DNA of 64,000 nt from Bacteroidetes bacterium ADurb.Bin174 (GCA_002070265.1 MWCX01000093.1:62001-126000), one strand, 5' to 3'. Shown: positions 44,778-55,269, counted from the first letter of the stretch. Made by a program: numbers and translations. Notes: generated by a model from the sequence alone, not told the origin.

Positions 44778-46184
44778 TTAGTCGATTTTTATAATTTTAG
44801 TTGTTTTGGCATTTACATCCAGCGTAATGCGATATACACCATTGAAAGGCACATCAGAACCGCGCCAGTTACCTACGTTACCGGCTTCCGCACTGCTTTT
44901 AAGCGGAGATTCTACTGTATAAGCGATTGATGATTCTTCGCCATGGTCCCAGCCTCTGTAATGGAAAAATTTAAAGTTACATGTTCCAAAACCGGTTCCT
45001 TCTGTGTTATCTTCGTTTTCAAGATAAACGGTAGCTTGATAAACTCCATTTGAAATTTTTCGGCAAGGTACATAGTCAAGTGGTGTATTCCAGTTCCAGC
45101 TTGTAGTAATAGCATACGGTTGCGATGGGCGACCCATTCCAATTCCACAAATCCACAGTGCATCCGGAAATACCACGGTTGGCATGGGTTCAATGTAGAG
45201 ATAATCGCCTGCAATGTGATAATAGGCTTTATACATACCCGTTTCGCCAAGGAATTTTGCTTTGTTCTCTCCGGTTACTTCAAAATAATCTGGTGCTAAT
45301 CCGTTTGAAAGGTCAGCAATACCTGTAAAAGTAACTTCCACATCTTTTCCGAAATACACAGTTGCACCACGGAATTGCTTTGCAGCCGATCCAAGCAACG
45401 AAGCCGGCGAAGATGCCAAATCAACATTTACATCAAGGGAAGTAACCGGTTCAAGAAGCTTTCCGGCTACATCCAATTTGAAATTGATGGCATCAAAGGA
45501 GCACGAAGAAATATTAACCAATGATTCATTCTCAACCGAAATAGGATCTTCTCCTTGTGTAATAAATGTTATTTCACCATTTTTCATCCCAAAAACAAAC
45601 TCCGATGACCAATCTACACGTCCAAACGGAGTTTTTTTCGATGCAATGTAGCAGGAAAATTTGTTGGGAAATTCAATACCGCTTACCGAGTAAATTAAAT
45701 TCTCGGAATCGGTTAAAATCAGTTCTTTCGTAGGCAATCCACTTGTAATGGTAGAAGGGATCAAGTACAGTGTCTTCATTTCCGGTCTGTTACCTATGGT
45801 ATTATCTATTAGCTTTTCTGTTTTGAAACCTTCCACATTTATTGCTATCAAGAAAACTTTAACTTTCTCTTTATCAGGCATTCCCACCCCGAAAGGGATA
45901 TGGTATTTCTTAGTAATACTTGCTGAATTGCCTTTTGTTCGGATAGACTCAGAGATAATTAGTTTATTGCTGACCGCAATTTTCACTTCCAGTGTGGAAA
46001 GTGGATTTGTATCACTCACATCAGCAGTTAGCGTAATGGAGTCACCATACTGAATAGAATTTTCAGCAACACTGGCTGTCAGCGAAGGGATACTTTCCGG
46101 ATAGTGTGTCCTAAATTCGGCATCCTGACATGAACTTGCAATAACAAGCGTCAAAATAATGATTATATAATGTATTCTCTTCAT
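44778..46184 (-). CDS. SusE/SusF-type surface glycan-binding lipoprotein
   Basis: A 468-aa lipoprotein (lipobox Cys19 in VIASSCQ). After an Ig-like N-terminal part (about 25-115) there are beta-rich modules and a C-terminal domain with VVFPDALWICGIGMGRPSQPY, TSWNWNTPLDYVPCRKISNGVYQATVYLE and FNGVYRITLDVNAKTTKIIKID, typical of the last binding domain of SusE-like proteins in polysaccharide loci. No catalytic residues are recognisable. The position directly after susD and before GH30 is the usual place for the surface glycan-binding protein. Confidence 0.78.
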   Translation of the reverse strand: MKRIHYIIIILTLVIASSCQDAEFRTHYPESIPSLTASVAENSIQYGDSITLTADVSDTNPLSTLEVKIAVSNKLIISESIRTKGNSASITKKYHIPFGVGMPDKEKVKVFLIAINVEGFKTEKLIDNTIGNRPEMKTLYLIPSTITSGLPTKELILTDSENLIYSVSGIEFPNKFSCYIASKKTPFGRVDWSSEFVFGMKNGEITFITQGEDPISVENESLVNISSCSFDAINFKLDVAGKLLEPVTSLDVNVDLASSPASLLGSAAKQFRGATVYFGKDVEVTFTGIADLSNGLAPDYFEVTGENKAKFLGETGMYKAYYHIAGDYLYIEPMPTVVFPDALWICGIGMGRPSQPYAITTSWNWNTPLDYVPCRKISNGVYQATVYLENEDNTEGTGFGTCNFKFFHYRGWDHGEESSIAYTVESPLKSSAEAGNVGNWRGSDVPFNGVYRITLDVNAKTTKIIKID

Positions 46185-46278
46185 TTTCTTTTTGTTCTAA
46201 ATAATATTGTAAAAAAACGATAACGATTAAAAGTAACTCACCCTACTTACAACATTTTATTTTATAGTGGACCACAAC

Positions 46279-46303
46279 TCCCCCTTGGGGGGTCGGGGGG
46301 CTG
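46279..46303. repeat. Dispersed CCCCCTTGGGGG palindromic repeat, intergenic copy
   Basis: A GC-rich element with CCCCCTTGGGGG at its core followed by a second G run and GGGGGGCTG, abutting the end of susD. It is nearly the same as the copy at 55936-55960 inside a coding region. The element stands out in AT-rich surroundings. Confidence 0.85.
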
Positions 46304-47824
46304 TTAATATCCCGGATTTTGCACCAGATTAGTATTTTCGTCCAACACCGGTTGGGGAATAGGGAGCAACTCTAATTCAACAGAGAACTCACGGGCTTGT
46401 TTTAATCGTCCCGGGTCACGCTGATTAAGGGTATTCATTACGCTTTGCAGTTTTTCATGCCGAATTAAATCAAACAAACGATGACCTTCAAATGCCAATT
46501 CCAATCTCCTTTCAAGCAGAATAGCATCAAGCAGGCTTTCTTTGGATGATACTGCAGATGCCGGCAATGCGGGTAAACCTACTCGCTGACGTACGGTATT
46601 TACTACCTGAGCAGCTTGCAAAAGCTGATTTTTTCTGGCAAGTGCTTCGGCTTTCAAAAGCATAATATCAGCACCGCGTAGTTTGATAATTGAATTCGCA
46701 TTAGAACGGCATTTATACATGAACGGATAGTTTTTCGAATCATAATAATTCGACCAAGCAGTTTCATAATATACAATTGATTCGTTTTTACGTTTCATAT
46801 CTCCCGCATCGTCAAAGGCTTTAATCAAGTCTCTCGATGGTGTCACCCATTTAGCCCAGGTAAAATAGAAATCGTAATCAAGCAGGTCTCTTCCAAACAT
46901 CCAAGTTACCCAGTTTCCGCTTCCGGTAAAATATTGAAGTTCAAGTATTGACTCAGAAGTATTTCTTGCTTTTGCGTCTGTTTTTGAAGCATTCAATCCG
47001 AATAAATCGCTGTAATCTGCTACCAGACTGATTCCATCTGCAAACACCTGATCGGCAAAATAAATCACGCTGTCAGGATTTTGAACTTGTCTTTCTGCAT
47101 ATACTTTGGCAAGCAATGCTTTTGCCACCGTTTTTGAAAGAATGGTTTTATCCGCATTATTATTAGCCGGAGCATGTTCCAAAGCGCTTCTCAAATCGCT
47201 GATAATCTGTGCATACGCTTCTGCGGGCGTATTGGATTTTGGGAAATAAAGCGGATAAACTTCCTCGATATTTTCTGCCGTGATTTTGCCGGCTTCTTTG
47301 GTAATAACCGGAAAGTTTCCAAACCATCTCACCATGTCAAACATAATCATTGCCCGGTAAATCTTGGCTTCAGCTTTCCATAGATTTCTTTCAGGCTTAG
47401 TCAGAGACTCGTCGGGTACCAGGTCAATATTACTGATAATGCTGTTGGCTGCGGCTATATCACCCATATACCGATCCCAGTCACGGGCTATTACACTATT
47501 GCTAGCATCCAGGTTGTTAGTTTCCACGGGCACCACCTCCGCACCTGTAGTTCCGGCATATGCATTATCCGAACGACACTCCGAAAACAGCAAATAATCA
47601 AGATACCAATGTTCCTGATTACCTGTCATACGTTGATAAATGTCTCTGTAAACAGCGAGCATCGCTTCACGGTCCTTATATTTTATTTCCATTCCGGTTG
47701 TATCTTTCGTTCCTACCGTGTTCTCCGAAAGTTGAGATACAGGCTCATAGTCAAGATCGCAGGCTGTGAAAAGTAAAATGAACAGCCCTATACTCAATTT
47801 TATTATTTTTTTAACGTGTTTCAT
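46304..47824 (-). CDS. RagB/SusD-family nutrient-binding lipoprotein
   Basis: A SusD-like lipoprotein of about 506 aa. The start at 47824 (MKHVKKIIKLSIGLF) gives a lipoprotein signal with the lipobox LFTAC, and avoids overlap with susC. Family blocks are YQRMTGNQEHWYLDYLLFSECRSDNAY, WRAEAKIYRAMIMFDMVRWFGNFPVIT-like sequence, TPAEAYAQIISDLRSAL, KALLAKVY, LRGADIMLLKAEALAR, and LEDRRLELAFEGHRLFDLIRHEK-like sequence near the end. It caps the SusC channel and binds glycan at the outer membrane. Confidence 0.95.
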   Translation of the reverse strand: MKHVKKIIKLSIGLFILLFTACDLDYEPVSQLSENTVGTKDTTGMEIKYKDREAMLAVYRDIYQRMTGNQEHWYLDYLLFSECRSDNAYAGTTGAEVVPVETNNLDASNSVIARDWDRYMGDIAAANSIISNIDLVPDESLTKPERNLWKAEAKIYRAMIMFDMVRWFGNFPVITKEAGKITAENIEEVYPLYFPKSNTPAEAYAQIISDLRSALEHAPANNNADKTILSKTVAKALLAKVYAERQVQNPDSVIYFADQVFADGISLVADYSDLFGLNASKTDAKARNTSESILELQYFTGSGNWVTWMFGRDLLDYDFYFTWAKWVTPSRDLIKAFDDAGDMKRKNESIVYYETAWSNYYDSKNYPFMYKCRSNANSIIKLRGADIMLLKAEALARKNQLLQAAQVVNTVRQRVGLPALPASAVSSKESLLDAILLERRLELAFEGHRLFDLIRHEKLQSVMNTLNQRDPGRLKQAREFSVELELLPIPQPVLDENTNLVQNPGY

Positions 47825-47849
47825 AATTTTAAAATAGATTTGGTTCAAA

Positions 47850-50828
47850 TTAAATTTCAATATTCAGCCCAACTATAAAGGAGCGTGTTTGTGGATAAGT
47901 TCCGTAATCTATTCCTTGCACATTACCTGAATTTCCCCACTGATTTACTTCCGGGTCAAATCCAAGATATTTTGTAAAAGTGAATAAATTAGTAACAGTG
48001 GCATATGGCTGTATTTTTCGAATGCCCACTTTTTTCATCCAGTTCATATCAAAATCGTAGGATAAAGTAACATCTTTGATACGCAGATAACTTCCATCTT
48101 CTACAAAATAGGATGAAATCTTCATGTCATAACCGGCTTTCGGGATGGATGTAATCATTCCCGGTCTGCGCCATCTATCAATAACTCTTTTGCTTTGATT
48201 TTTAGCATCGTACATCCCTTCTGACTCAATTCTGGATACGTTAAAAATATCATTTCCATAAGTTCCTTGCAATAAAATGCTTAGGTTGAAATTTTTATAC
48301 GAAAATATATTGGTCATACCGAAAGTAAAGTCCGGATTCGGGTCACCAATGTAGGTCCTGTCTGACGCATTGATAAAATCGTCATTGTTTTTATCCACAT
48401 ATATCAACTCGCCTGTTTCGGGATCTACACCTGTTGATTCATATCCCCAAAAACCACCCAACGGTCTTCCCGGCATATTTTTTACGGCATAATCGGAAAG
48501 AATATCGGTTACACGTGCATCGTAGTACACTTGTTTAAACACAAGGCTTTCAAGCCTGTTTTTATTATGAGAGATGTTAAAATCGGTACTCCATTTGAAG
48601 TCTCCGACAAAGTTTTTTGAACTCACACTCAACTCAACACCGCGGTTGGTCATTTCTCCTTCATTGCGCTGGATGGAGTTTACAGCCGCTGAGCCGGCAG
48701 GTAAGGTTACCCACATCAACATGTCGGTTGTCCGTTTGAAATAGTAGTCTAAGTTCATGGTCAACCTGCTTTGAAACATAGTTAAATCCAGTCCTATATT
48801 GGTTTGTGTAGTCGTTTCCCAAGTCAAATCAGACGAACTCAAACTTGCCTGCGAATAGGTTGGAACAGCATCTCCTTGCCCCGGCTTCCACCATTCTATA
48901 CGGTTAAAATTGTACCTTTCCAGATATGCGTAATCCCCCAGCCCATCCTGATTTCCGGTTTGTCCCCATCCTGCACGAAGTTTCAGGTCATCCAGCCAAT
49001 GAACATCTGCCAAAAACTTTTCCGATGATGCTCTCCATGCAGCAGAAAACGATGGAAAATATCCCCAGCGCCCCGATGGAGCCAGTTTACTTGAACCGTC
49101 AGCACGAACATTGAAAGTTGCTAAATATTTACTGTCGTAGTTGTAGGAAATACGCCCTAAGTAAGACATAATCGCCCATTGAGAAGCCGTTGTACCATTT
49201 CCCGGACTTATTTTGTTCGCTGCATTCAATGTCTGAACCAGGTCATTGGCAAAGTGAGAAGCAAACTGATAACTCTCGGACCAGTCTGAAACGGTATAGG
49301 ACGTCCCCGCCATGGCTTCAAAACTATGCAAATTTATCTTCTTATTATAGGTAAGAATATTATCCAACATCATCACAGCCCCAAACGAGCGGTTGTCCTG
49401 CGCTTCTCCAAACTGCCCACGTCCATAACTGGTGGAAATCGGGTCCAAGAAAGATGTATAGTTATAGTAAGTCATATCCCCCGTAATGGACGACGATAGT
49501 TTCAGATCAGGCATAAAAGAAATCACGCTTTTACCGGTCGCGAGCAGTCTGTGCGTATTGTGTTTATTGTTTTTTGTTCTGGCTAAGTTCTCCAACGGAT
49601 GAGTTATATTGCTGACGCCAAAGAAACGATTGTAATAATGTTTCGGATTATCTGTATCCCAGATTGGAGCGTAAGTTGGTGTGTTTATGACAGATAATAT
49701 TACCCCGCCACGATTAGAGCCTGTCCCGGAGATAATATCACCGATGGAAATGTTGTTTGAATAGGAAATATTTCCACTCACAGTGAGCCATTTAAACAAT
49801 TCAGCATCTACTGCCGACCGAAAATTAAACCGTTTAAAAGCAGTAGTATTAATAATTCCTGTTTCGTCAGTATATCCACCGGACAAGAAATAGTTTACTT
49901 TATTGGAAGTTCCGGACGCAGATAACTGGTAGTTATTTCTGATTCCAGTGGTAAATGTTTCGTCAAACCAGTTTGTTTGGTCTGTAAGACCATCGGGAAG
50001 CACTACGGAAGATTGCAAATCGCTAAGGTATTCTTTATATTCAGCTAAATTTAGTGATTCTATTCTCCTGCTGATATTTGTAATACCCCTATAAGTGCTA
50101 AATGAAATAGATGAGCGATCTTTGGGGACTGTGGCTTTGGTAGTAATCATCACTACACCGTTTGCACCACGCGAACCATAGATAGCTGCTGACGACGCAT
50201 CTTTCATAATCTGCATGCTCTCAATATCATTAGCCGAAAGAAAATCAATGTTGTTCATCGGCACGCCATCTACCACGTAGAGCGGATCATTGCTGGCATT
50301 CATGGATGTTGTTCCACGTACACGAATTACCATTCCTGCACCCGGACGACCATTAGGCTGAATTACCTGAACTCCGGCTGCTTTTCCCTGAATTGCCTGC
50401 GCTGCTGATGTAATGGGACGCATGTCTAAATCTTCGGTAGAAACTGATGAAACGGCAGTGGTCAGGTCTCCACGCTTCTGAACACCATAGCCAATTACAA
50501 CAATTTCATCCAAACCCTTGGCTTCTTCCGTCAGAATAACATCATTAACTAACTGCGACGACAAGGCAACTTCCCGGGCATTCATTCCAACATAGGAAAA
50601 AACCAACACATCTCCCTGCTTGGCATGGATGCTGTATTCTCCATCAAGATTGGTAATAACACCACTGGTTGTACCCTTTACAAGCACACTTACACCGATA
50701 AGCGGTTCACCTCCGGCATCTTTTACGGTACCCCGGTAATTACTTGTTGATTGTGCTGATATTGCTGATGTAACAAACACCAATATCAATACTATCAAGC
50801 ATAAAACATTCTTTCTTTGTGTTCTCAT
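47850..50828 (-). CDS. SusC/RagA-family TonB-dependent outer-membrane transporter
   Basis: A 992-aa outer-membrane protein. A signal peptide (to about residue 25) precedes a carboxypeptidase-regulatory-like domain (YRGTVKDAGGEPLIGVSVLVKG and GEYSIHAKQGDVLVFSYVGM), then the TonB-box-like DEIVVIGYG, then the plug domain (IRVRGTTSMNASNDPLYVVDGVP and MKDASSAAIYGSRGANGVVMITT) and the barrel to the C terminus. It imports oligosaccharides with TonB energy together with the SusD partner 25 bp downstream. Confidence 0.97.
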   Translation of the reverse strand: MRTQRKNVLCLIVLILVFVTSAISAQSTSNYRGTVKDAGGEPLIGVSVLVKGTTSGVITNLDGEYSIHAKQGDVLVFSYVGMNAREVALSSQLVNDVILTEEAKGLDEIVVIGYGVQKRGDLTTAVSSVSTEDLDMRPITSAAQAIQGKAAGVQVIQPNGRPGAGMVIRVRGTTSMNASNDPLYVVDGVPMNNIDFLSANDIESMQIMKDASSAAIYGSRGANGVVMITTKATVPKDRSSISFSTYRGITNISRRIESLNLAEYKEYLSDLQSSVVLPDGLTDQTNWFDETFTTGIRNNYQLSASGTSNKVNYFLSGGYTDETGIINTTAFKRFNFRSAVDAELFKWLTVSGNISYSNNISIGDIISGTGSNRGGVILSVINTPTYAPIWDTDNPKHYYNRFFGVSNITHPLENLARTKNNKHNTHRLLATGKSVISFMPDLKLSSSITGDMTYYNYTSFLDPISTSYGRGQFGEAQDNRSFGAVMMLDNILTYNKKINLHSFEAMAGTSYTVSDWSESYQFASHFANDLVQTLNAANKISPGNGTTASQWAIMSYLGRISYNYDSKYLATFNVRADGSSKLAPSGRWGYFPSFSAAWRASSEKFLADVHWLDDLKLRAGWGQTGNQDGLGDYAYLERYNFNRIEWWKPGQGDAVPTYSQASLSSSDLTWETTTQTNIGLDLTMFQSRLTMNLDYYFKRTTDMLMWVTLPAGSAAVNSIQRNEGEMTNRGVELSVSSKNFVGDFKWSTDFNISHNKNRLESLVFKQVYYDARVTDILSDYAVKNMPGRPLGGFWGYESTGVDPETGELIYVDKNNDDFINASDRTYIGDPNPDFTFGMTNIFSYKNFNLSILLQGTYGNDIFNVSRIESEGMYDAKNQSKRVIDRWRRPGMITSIPKAGYDMKISSYFVEDGSYLRIKDVTLSYDFDMNWMKKVGIRKIQPYATVTNLFTFTKYLGFDPEVNQWGNSGNVQGIDYGTYPQTRSFIVGLNIEI

Positions 50829-50868
50829 ATGTAGTAAGTTAGAAATTTATAACCAATAAATTGACACT

Positions 50869-53166
50869 CTACTTCTTTGTTATTGTTTTCTTTAGGTCTC
50901 CAATTTGTATAATAAAATCACCTTTTTCACATACCCATTCATTTTTAGTGTTTACAAATGCCAAATCTTGTGATGTAATTACAAAATCAACTTGACGAAT
51001 TTCATTAGGTTTTAAGTTAATTTTCTGAAAGCGTCTCAGCCTTTTCACATCCGGCGTAATAGAAGCATATACATCTGAAGAATATAATAAAATACTTTCC
51101 TTGCCCTCTCTATCACCGGTATTTTTCACCGTAACAGCTATTGAGATTGAGTCTCCATCTGAAAAAACAAAAGGATTTACAATCAAATTGCTATATTCAA
51201 ACGTTGTATAACTTAATCCATGTCCAAATTCAAATTGAGGGAGATAATCACCATCAATCTTTTTTCCTTCTTCTATCGCTCCCATATCTTCTGATGGCTT
51301 GTGATAATATGTGTATAAAGCACTCGGATAACGCGGATAAGTGTAAGGTAGCCTACCTGAAGGATTTGTTTTTCCTGCTAAAATTTCAGCCAAAGCATCT
51401 CCCCCAAAATTACTTGTTAAATAAATATTAATTATTGCAGCAGATAAGGGTTCAATTTTATTGATACATCTCGGACGACCGGAATTAATCACAAGGATAA
51501 TGGGTTTTCCTGTTTTTGCCAACTTTTTTGCTAACTCTACTTGATTATCACTTAAATATAAATCCTGCAAATTTCCGGGTTTTTCAGCGTAAGAATTTTC
51601 TCCCACACATAGAATGATATAATCTGCCTGTTCTGCTGCGTTAATCGTTTCCTGCAATTGATCAAATCTGTCTATATTGAAGTTGGCTTCGTTAACATAG
51701 CTTACGCCCGGCAAATATTTTACATGCTTTTGACCGAATTGGGTGGATATGGCTTCATAGATGGTATTAAAACCGGCGGTGTAATAATCGGTCTTTTCTC
51801 CCTGCCAGGAATAGCTCCAGCCACCATTTAATGTTCGCATACTATTGGCATTTGGACCACATACCAGAATCTTTTTACCGAAATCAATGGGCAACACCTT
51901 GTTTTCATTTTTCAATAAAGTGATGGCTTCCAAAGCCGCCTGACGAGACCAATCAGAAAATTTTTGAGAAGCAAACTCCGGATAATCTTTAAGATAAGTG
52001 ACTGGATTCTCAAACAACCCTAATTTTTCTTTCAATTTTAAGATCCGTCTGACAGATTGATTAATCCTTTTTTCTGAAATTGCCCCTTCTTTTACCAATA
52101 CCACCAAAGTATCACAGAAAGTTTCGTAATCATAAGAGGACATGGAAATATCTATTCCGGCATCAACAGCTAATTTTATTGCTTCTTTCATATTAGAAGC
52201 TACTTTGTCCCGGGTATATAATTTATCTATGTCCATCCAATCGGAAACCACAACGCCTTCAAATCCTAATTCTTCACGCAGTAATTTTGTCAAAATATCA
52301 GGATTGGCATGAACTGAAATTCCGTTGATTATACCGGAATTAATCATAATTGTATGCGAACCATTTTCAATGGCTGCCTTGAACAGCGGAAGGTGATACT
52401 CTCTTAAAATGTGTTCAGGAACAAAGGCAGGAGTACGATCTATCCCACTGTTAGGAACTGAATATGCCAAAAAATGTTTCATGCAGCTTGCCACGTGGTT
52501 TGCATCTATTCCATTTTTTGAGTCTCCTTCCATACCTTTAACCATTTCAACACCCATTACTGTTCCTACATAAGGGTCTTCTCCAAAACCTTCGAACTGT
52601 CTTGGAAATCTTGGGTCGGAACCTAAATCTAAAACCGGTGAAAAATTCCAGGGAATGCCACAAGCCCGTGTTTCGTAAGCTGTTGCTTGAGCCATTCTAT
52701 AAGCATGTATAGGATCAAATGTGGCGGCTAATGCTATCTCGTGAGGGAAAAATGTGCCGTCAGCCGTATAAGTTGTGCCATGTATTTGGTCTAATCCATA
52801 AAGAATGGGGACAGACAATCTTGTTTCATTTACTGCAACTTGTTGGATTTGAGATAAAATATAGTTCCATTCCAGCGCAGGCAAGGCTCTATTATTAGTT
52901 GTATTTAATATTGAACCTACGTGGTACTCTACTACTGCATGACGTAAAGCAGCAGTGTCAATAATAAATGGTTCGTCACTGCTGAATCTGGAGTCGCCTG
53001 TACCTATTACATCCAAAGTAATTTGAGCCATCTGCCCCACTTTTTCTTCTAATGTCATTTTGGACAGAAGTTGCTCTACTTTCGATGAGTTCTCTTGTTG
53101 TTTACAACTATAAAAGAAAAATGATACAACGATAATTGTTAAATAGAAAATAGAATTTAATCGCAT
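50869..53166 (-). CDS. GH3-family beta-glucosidase, lipoprotein
   Basis: A 765-aa exported enzyme with lipobox Cys21 (FFFYSC). It follows BglX-type GH3: LSKMTLEEKVGQMAQITLD, then YGLDQIHGTTYTADGTFFPHEIALAATF, KHFLAYSVPNSGIDRTP, and the nucleophile Asp309 in GFEGVVVSDWMD. The C-terminal domains include the segment LPYTYPRYPSALYTYYHKPS and the fibronectin-type III-like end (ESILLYSSDVYAS). It releases glucose from beta-linked oligosaccharides, likely in the periplasm. It is the first gene of the structural polysaccharide-locus run, 40 bp before susC. Confidence 0.93.
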   Translation of the reverse strand: MRLNSIFYLTIIVVSFFFYSCKQQENSSKVEQLLSKMTLEEKVGQMAQITLDVIGTGDSRFSSDEPFIIDTAALRHAVVEYHVGSILNTTNNRALPALEWNYILSQIQQVAVNETRLSVPILYGLDQIHGTTYTADGTFFPHEIALAATFDPIHAYRMAQATAYETRACGIPWNFSPVLDLGSDPRFPRQFEGFGEDPYVGTVMGVEMVKGMEGDSKNGIDANHVASCMKHFLAYSVPNSGIDRTPAFVPEHILREYHLPLFKAAIENGSHTIMINSGIINGISVHANPDILTKLLREELGFEGVVVSDWMDIDKLYTRDKVASNMKEAIKLAVDAGIDISMSSYDYETFCDTLVVLVKEGAISEKRINQSVRRILKLKEKLGLFENPVTYLKDYPEFASQKFSDWSRQAALEAITLLKNENKVLPIDFGKKILVCGPNANSMRTLNGGWSYSWQGEKTDYYTAGFNTIYEAISTQFGQKHVKYLPGVSYVNEANFNIDRFDQLQETINAAEQADYIILCVGENSYAEKPGNLQDLYLSDNQVELAKKLAKTGKPIILVINSGRPRCINKIEPLSAAIINIYLTSNFGGDALAEILAGKTNPSGRLPYTYPRYPSALYTYYHKPSEDMGAIEEGKKIDGDYLPQFEFGHGLSYTTFEYSNLIVNPFVFSDGDSISIAVTVKNTGDREGKESILLYSSDVYASITPDVKRLRRFQKINLKPNEIRQVDFVITSQDLAFVNTKNEWVCEKGDFIIQIGDLKKTITKK

Positions 53167-53195
53167 ATTGCTTAAACTTTAGAGTTTTCTCTAAG

Positions 53196-53203
53196 CAAAA
53201 ATA
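53196..53203 (-). promoter_or_regulatory. -7 element of the polysaccharide-locus structural genes
   Basis: On the minus strand TATTTTTG matches TAnnTTTG, about 30 nt before the GH3 start codon at 53166. The -33 region is only weakly matched, as would be expected for an activator-dependent promoter. Confidence 0.5.
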
Positions 53204-53343
53204 CGAAATGGAATGACTAAAACTTCTGAGTGGAAAAATTTGGGGATACTGCAAAATCTTAACTTATTGAAAAAAAGTATATTATCAAAATATTAAGCTC
53301 AAAATAAGTGGATTCTAATTAAGTTTTTTTGTGGCTTTTTTGC

Positions 53344-55005
53344 TTATTTTGTAAACGTTCCTATTTTTTTTACCATCGTTTCAAAATCATTTCTTGAAAC
53401 TTTTGCTTTGTTTTTGATTTTTGCACGGTAGTTATAGATGGTGTTGGATGAATAATGAAGTAATTCGGCAATTTTGGCACTGTTGTCAATTCCAAGACGG
53501 ATAAGCGCAAAAATACGCAGTTCGGTGTTCAATAGTTCGTCTTTTTTCAGCATAATTTTCTCATCATCCATCAATAGTTCGTTAAACTCACTTACAAAGT
53601 CAGGATAAAGCCGCAGGAATGACCGGTCAAAGTTATCGTAGAATTCTTTCAGTTCGTTTTCTATAAAATCAGTTGATTTAGCATCATCAATCACCTCGTT
53701 CAGCCTGCCAACCGATAGTTTCTTTCTTACATTTTTTCGATACGAGTCCATTTTATCAATGTAAAACGAGCAGAGCGACAAAAAGTGTCCGATATACTCT
53801 TCTTTTACCTGATTCGATTCTAAAAGTTCGGCATTTGTATTTTTAATTTTATCGTTTAAACTTCTTAATTCCCAATTCAAGTGATTCAGTTGGTCATTAA
53901 TTTTCACTGTCTGTTTGTTTACTTTTGAAATCTTTCTGTTCTGCAATAAAATCCCTACCCCTGAAAGTAGGAGCAACAAACTCAGGAGACTGATAAACCT
54001 CAATAAAGTACGCAATTTTTTTTCCTGCTGTGCTTTATTTAATTGGTAAGCATTGTTGATAATAGCCTGAACTTCTGCTATTTGCGTATATCTCAGTCGA
54101 GCATTAAAGATGTTGGCATTATTTACCGAATAATTAATATACTGATGTGCCCGATTCACATCACCCAACTCAAACATGATTCCGGCAAGCTCCCACGATG
54201 AAGCATTATCAGTAATTCCAAGTTTCAAATCGGCAATAGCTGATTTAAAAAGCCATTTCTGACGAGATTTTATATCACCGCTTTCTTTGTAAATCAATGA
54301 TCTCAGAAAAGTAATCACAGCATATTCATGACTGTTTTCCGGGACACCTTCTAAGCGTTTGTCATTTAATTCAAGTGCAACTTTGAAATCCCGAATACTT
54401 AGGAAATCCGATTCTTTGATAGATAAATAAAGATCACCATCCTGGGGTAAGATATTCAATTGCAAATTTTTATACTTATCAGCTATCTCCCGGTAGGTAA
54501 TACTCAATTCCGGATCTTTACTGTAAAATGAAAGTTCTCCATAAGTATGCTCCATGCAACTGTAATATGCAAGTAGAAGGTTCGCCGTTAAATCAGCTTC
54601 ACTAATTTCATCCAGTAAATCTACTGATTCTTTGTACAAACCGATAGATGCAAGCAAATAAGCCAGTTGTATTTTTGATTCTATCTGCAAATCAACGTTA
54701 TTAATATCTTCTGCAAGAGCAATATTTTTTTTCAAATACACAATAGCGGAATCAGAGATATAAGGGCGGTATTCTTTGTAGATTTGCTGATTGACAGAAT
54801 AAAGCTGTTGGGGCGTAAGGAACTGTTTTCCCGCTTCAAATTTCAGATTATCAATGCGGTCATGCCTTTCAGCAATGTATATTTCGTATTTACTTAGCAG
54901 TTTGTCATACACGTGCATCAGCGAGTCTGTTTCCTTGTCTAACGCTGATACCGGAATTACAAACACTGAAAAAAACACTAAAAAAACTATCAGATTCCTC
55001 ATCAT
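53344..55005 (-). CDS. DUF6377-like membrane regulator of the polysaccharide locus
   Basis: A regulator of about 553 aa. From the chosen ATG at 55005 it has a signal peptide (MMRNLIVFLVFFSVFVIPVSA), a periplasmic helical/TPR-like sensor part (to about 315), one membrane segment (LRFISLLSLLLLLSGVGILL), a coiled coil, and a C-terminal winged helix-turn-helix-like segment (LRIFALIRLGIDNSAKIAELLHYSSNTIYNYRAKI). The pattern matches regulators next to several Bacteroidota glycan loci. It should sense a glycan fragment in the periplasm and act on the GH3-to-GH30 genes. The longer start at 55056 lies upstream of the predicted transcription start. Confidence 0.8.
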   Translation of the reverse strand: MMRNLIVFLVFFSVFVIPVSALDKETDSLMHVYDKLLSKYEIYIAERHDRIDNLKFEAGKQFLTPQQLYSVNQQIYKEYRPYISDSAIVYLKKNIALAEDINNVDLQIESKIQLAYLLASIGLYKESVDLLDEISEADLTANLLLAYYSCMEHTYGELSFYSKDPELSITYREIADKYKNLQLNILPQDGDLYLSIKESDFLSIRDFKVALELNDKRLEGVPENSHEYAVITFLRSLIYKESGDIKSRQKWLFKSAIADLKLGITDNASSWELAGIMFELGDVNRAHQYINYSVNNANIFNARLRYTQIAEVQAIINNAYQLNKAQQEKKLRTLLRFISLLSLLLLLSGVGILLQNRKISKVNKQTVKINDQLNHLNWELRSLNDKIKNTNAELLESNQVKEEYIGHFLSLCSFYIDKMDSYRKNVRKKLSVGRLNEVIDDAKSTDFIENELKEFYDNFDRSFLRLYPDFVSEFNELLMDDEKIMLKKDELLNTELRIFALIRLGIDNSAKIAELLHYSSNTIYNYRAKIKNKAKVSRNDFETMVKKIGTFTK

Positions 55006-55034
55006 CCACTGGATTTTCACGAATATTTCTTCCG

Positions 55035-55042
55035 CAAATTTA
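55035..55042 (-). promoter_or_regulatory. -7 element of the regulator gene
   Basis: On the minus strand TAAATTTG matches TAnnTTTG, 29 nt before the ATG at 55005. It supports that start over the in-frame ATG at 55056. Confidence 0.5.
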
Positions 55043-55119
55043 GAAAAAATAATCATATAATAATGAAGTTGATATAATTTGGTTTTCTATAAATTGAGGT
55101 TAAGCATCTTATAATCAAT

Positions 55120-55160
55120 GCTCAACACTCAAAACTCAATACTCAGAACTCAGAATTCAA
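55120..55160. repeat. Low-complexity ACTCA repeat
   Basis: An imperfect short tandem repeat with CTCAA and ACTCAGA units lies in the divergent 264-bp gap between the regulator and the ECF sigma factor gene. Confidence 0.7.
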
Positions 55161-55269
55161 ACCATCTTTAACTGATCAAAGTCAAATAAATCATACTTTT
55201 TCATCCAAAACGTAGGAAAATTTTTGTTTCTTTGTCTAAGAACTATTGAACAACTGAGAGTGTGAACAA

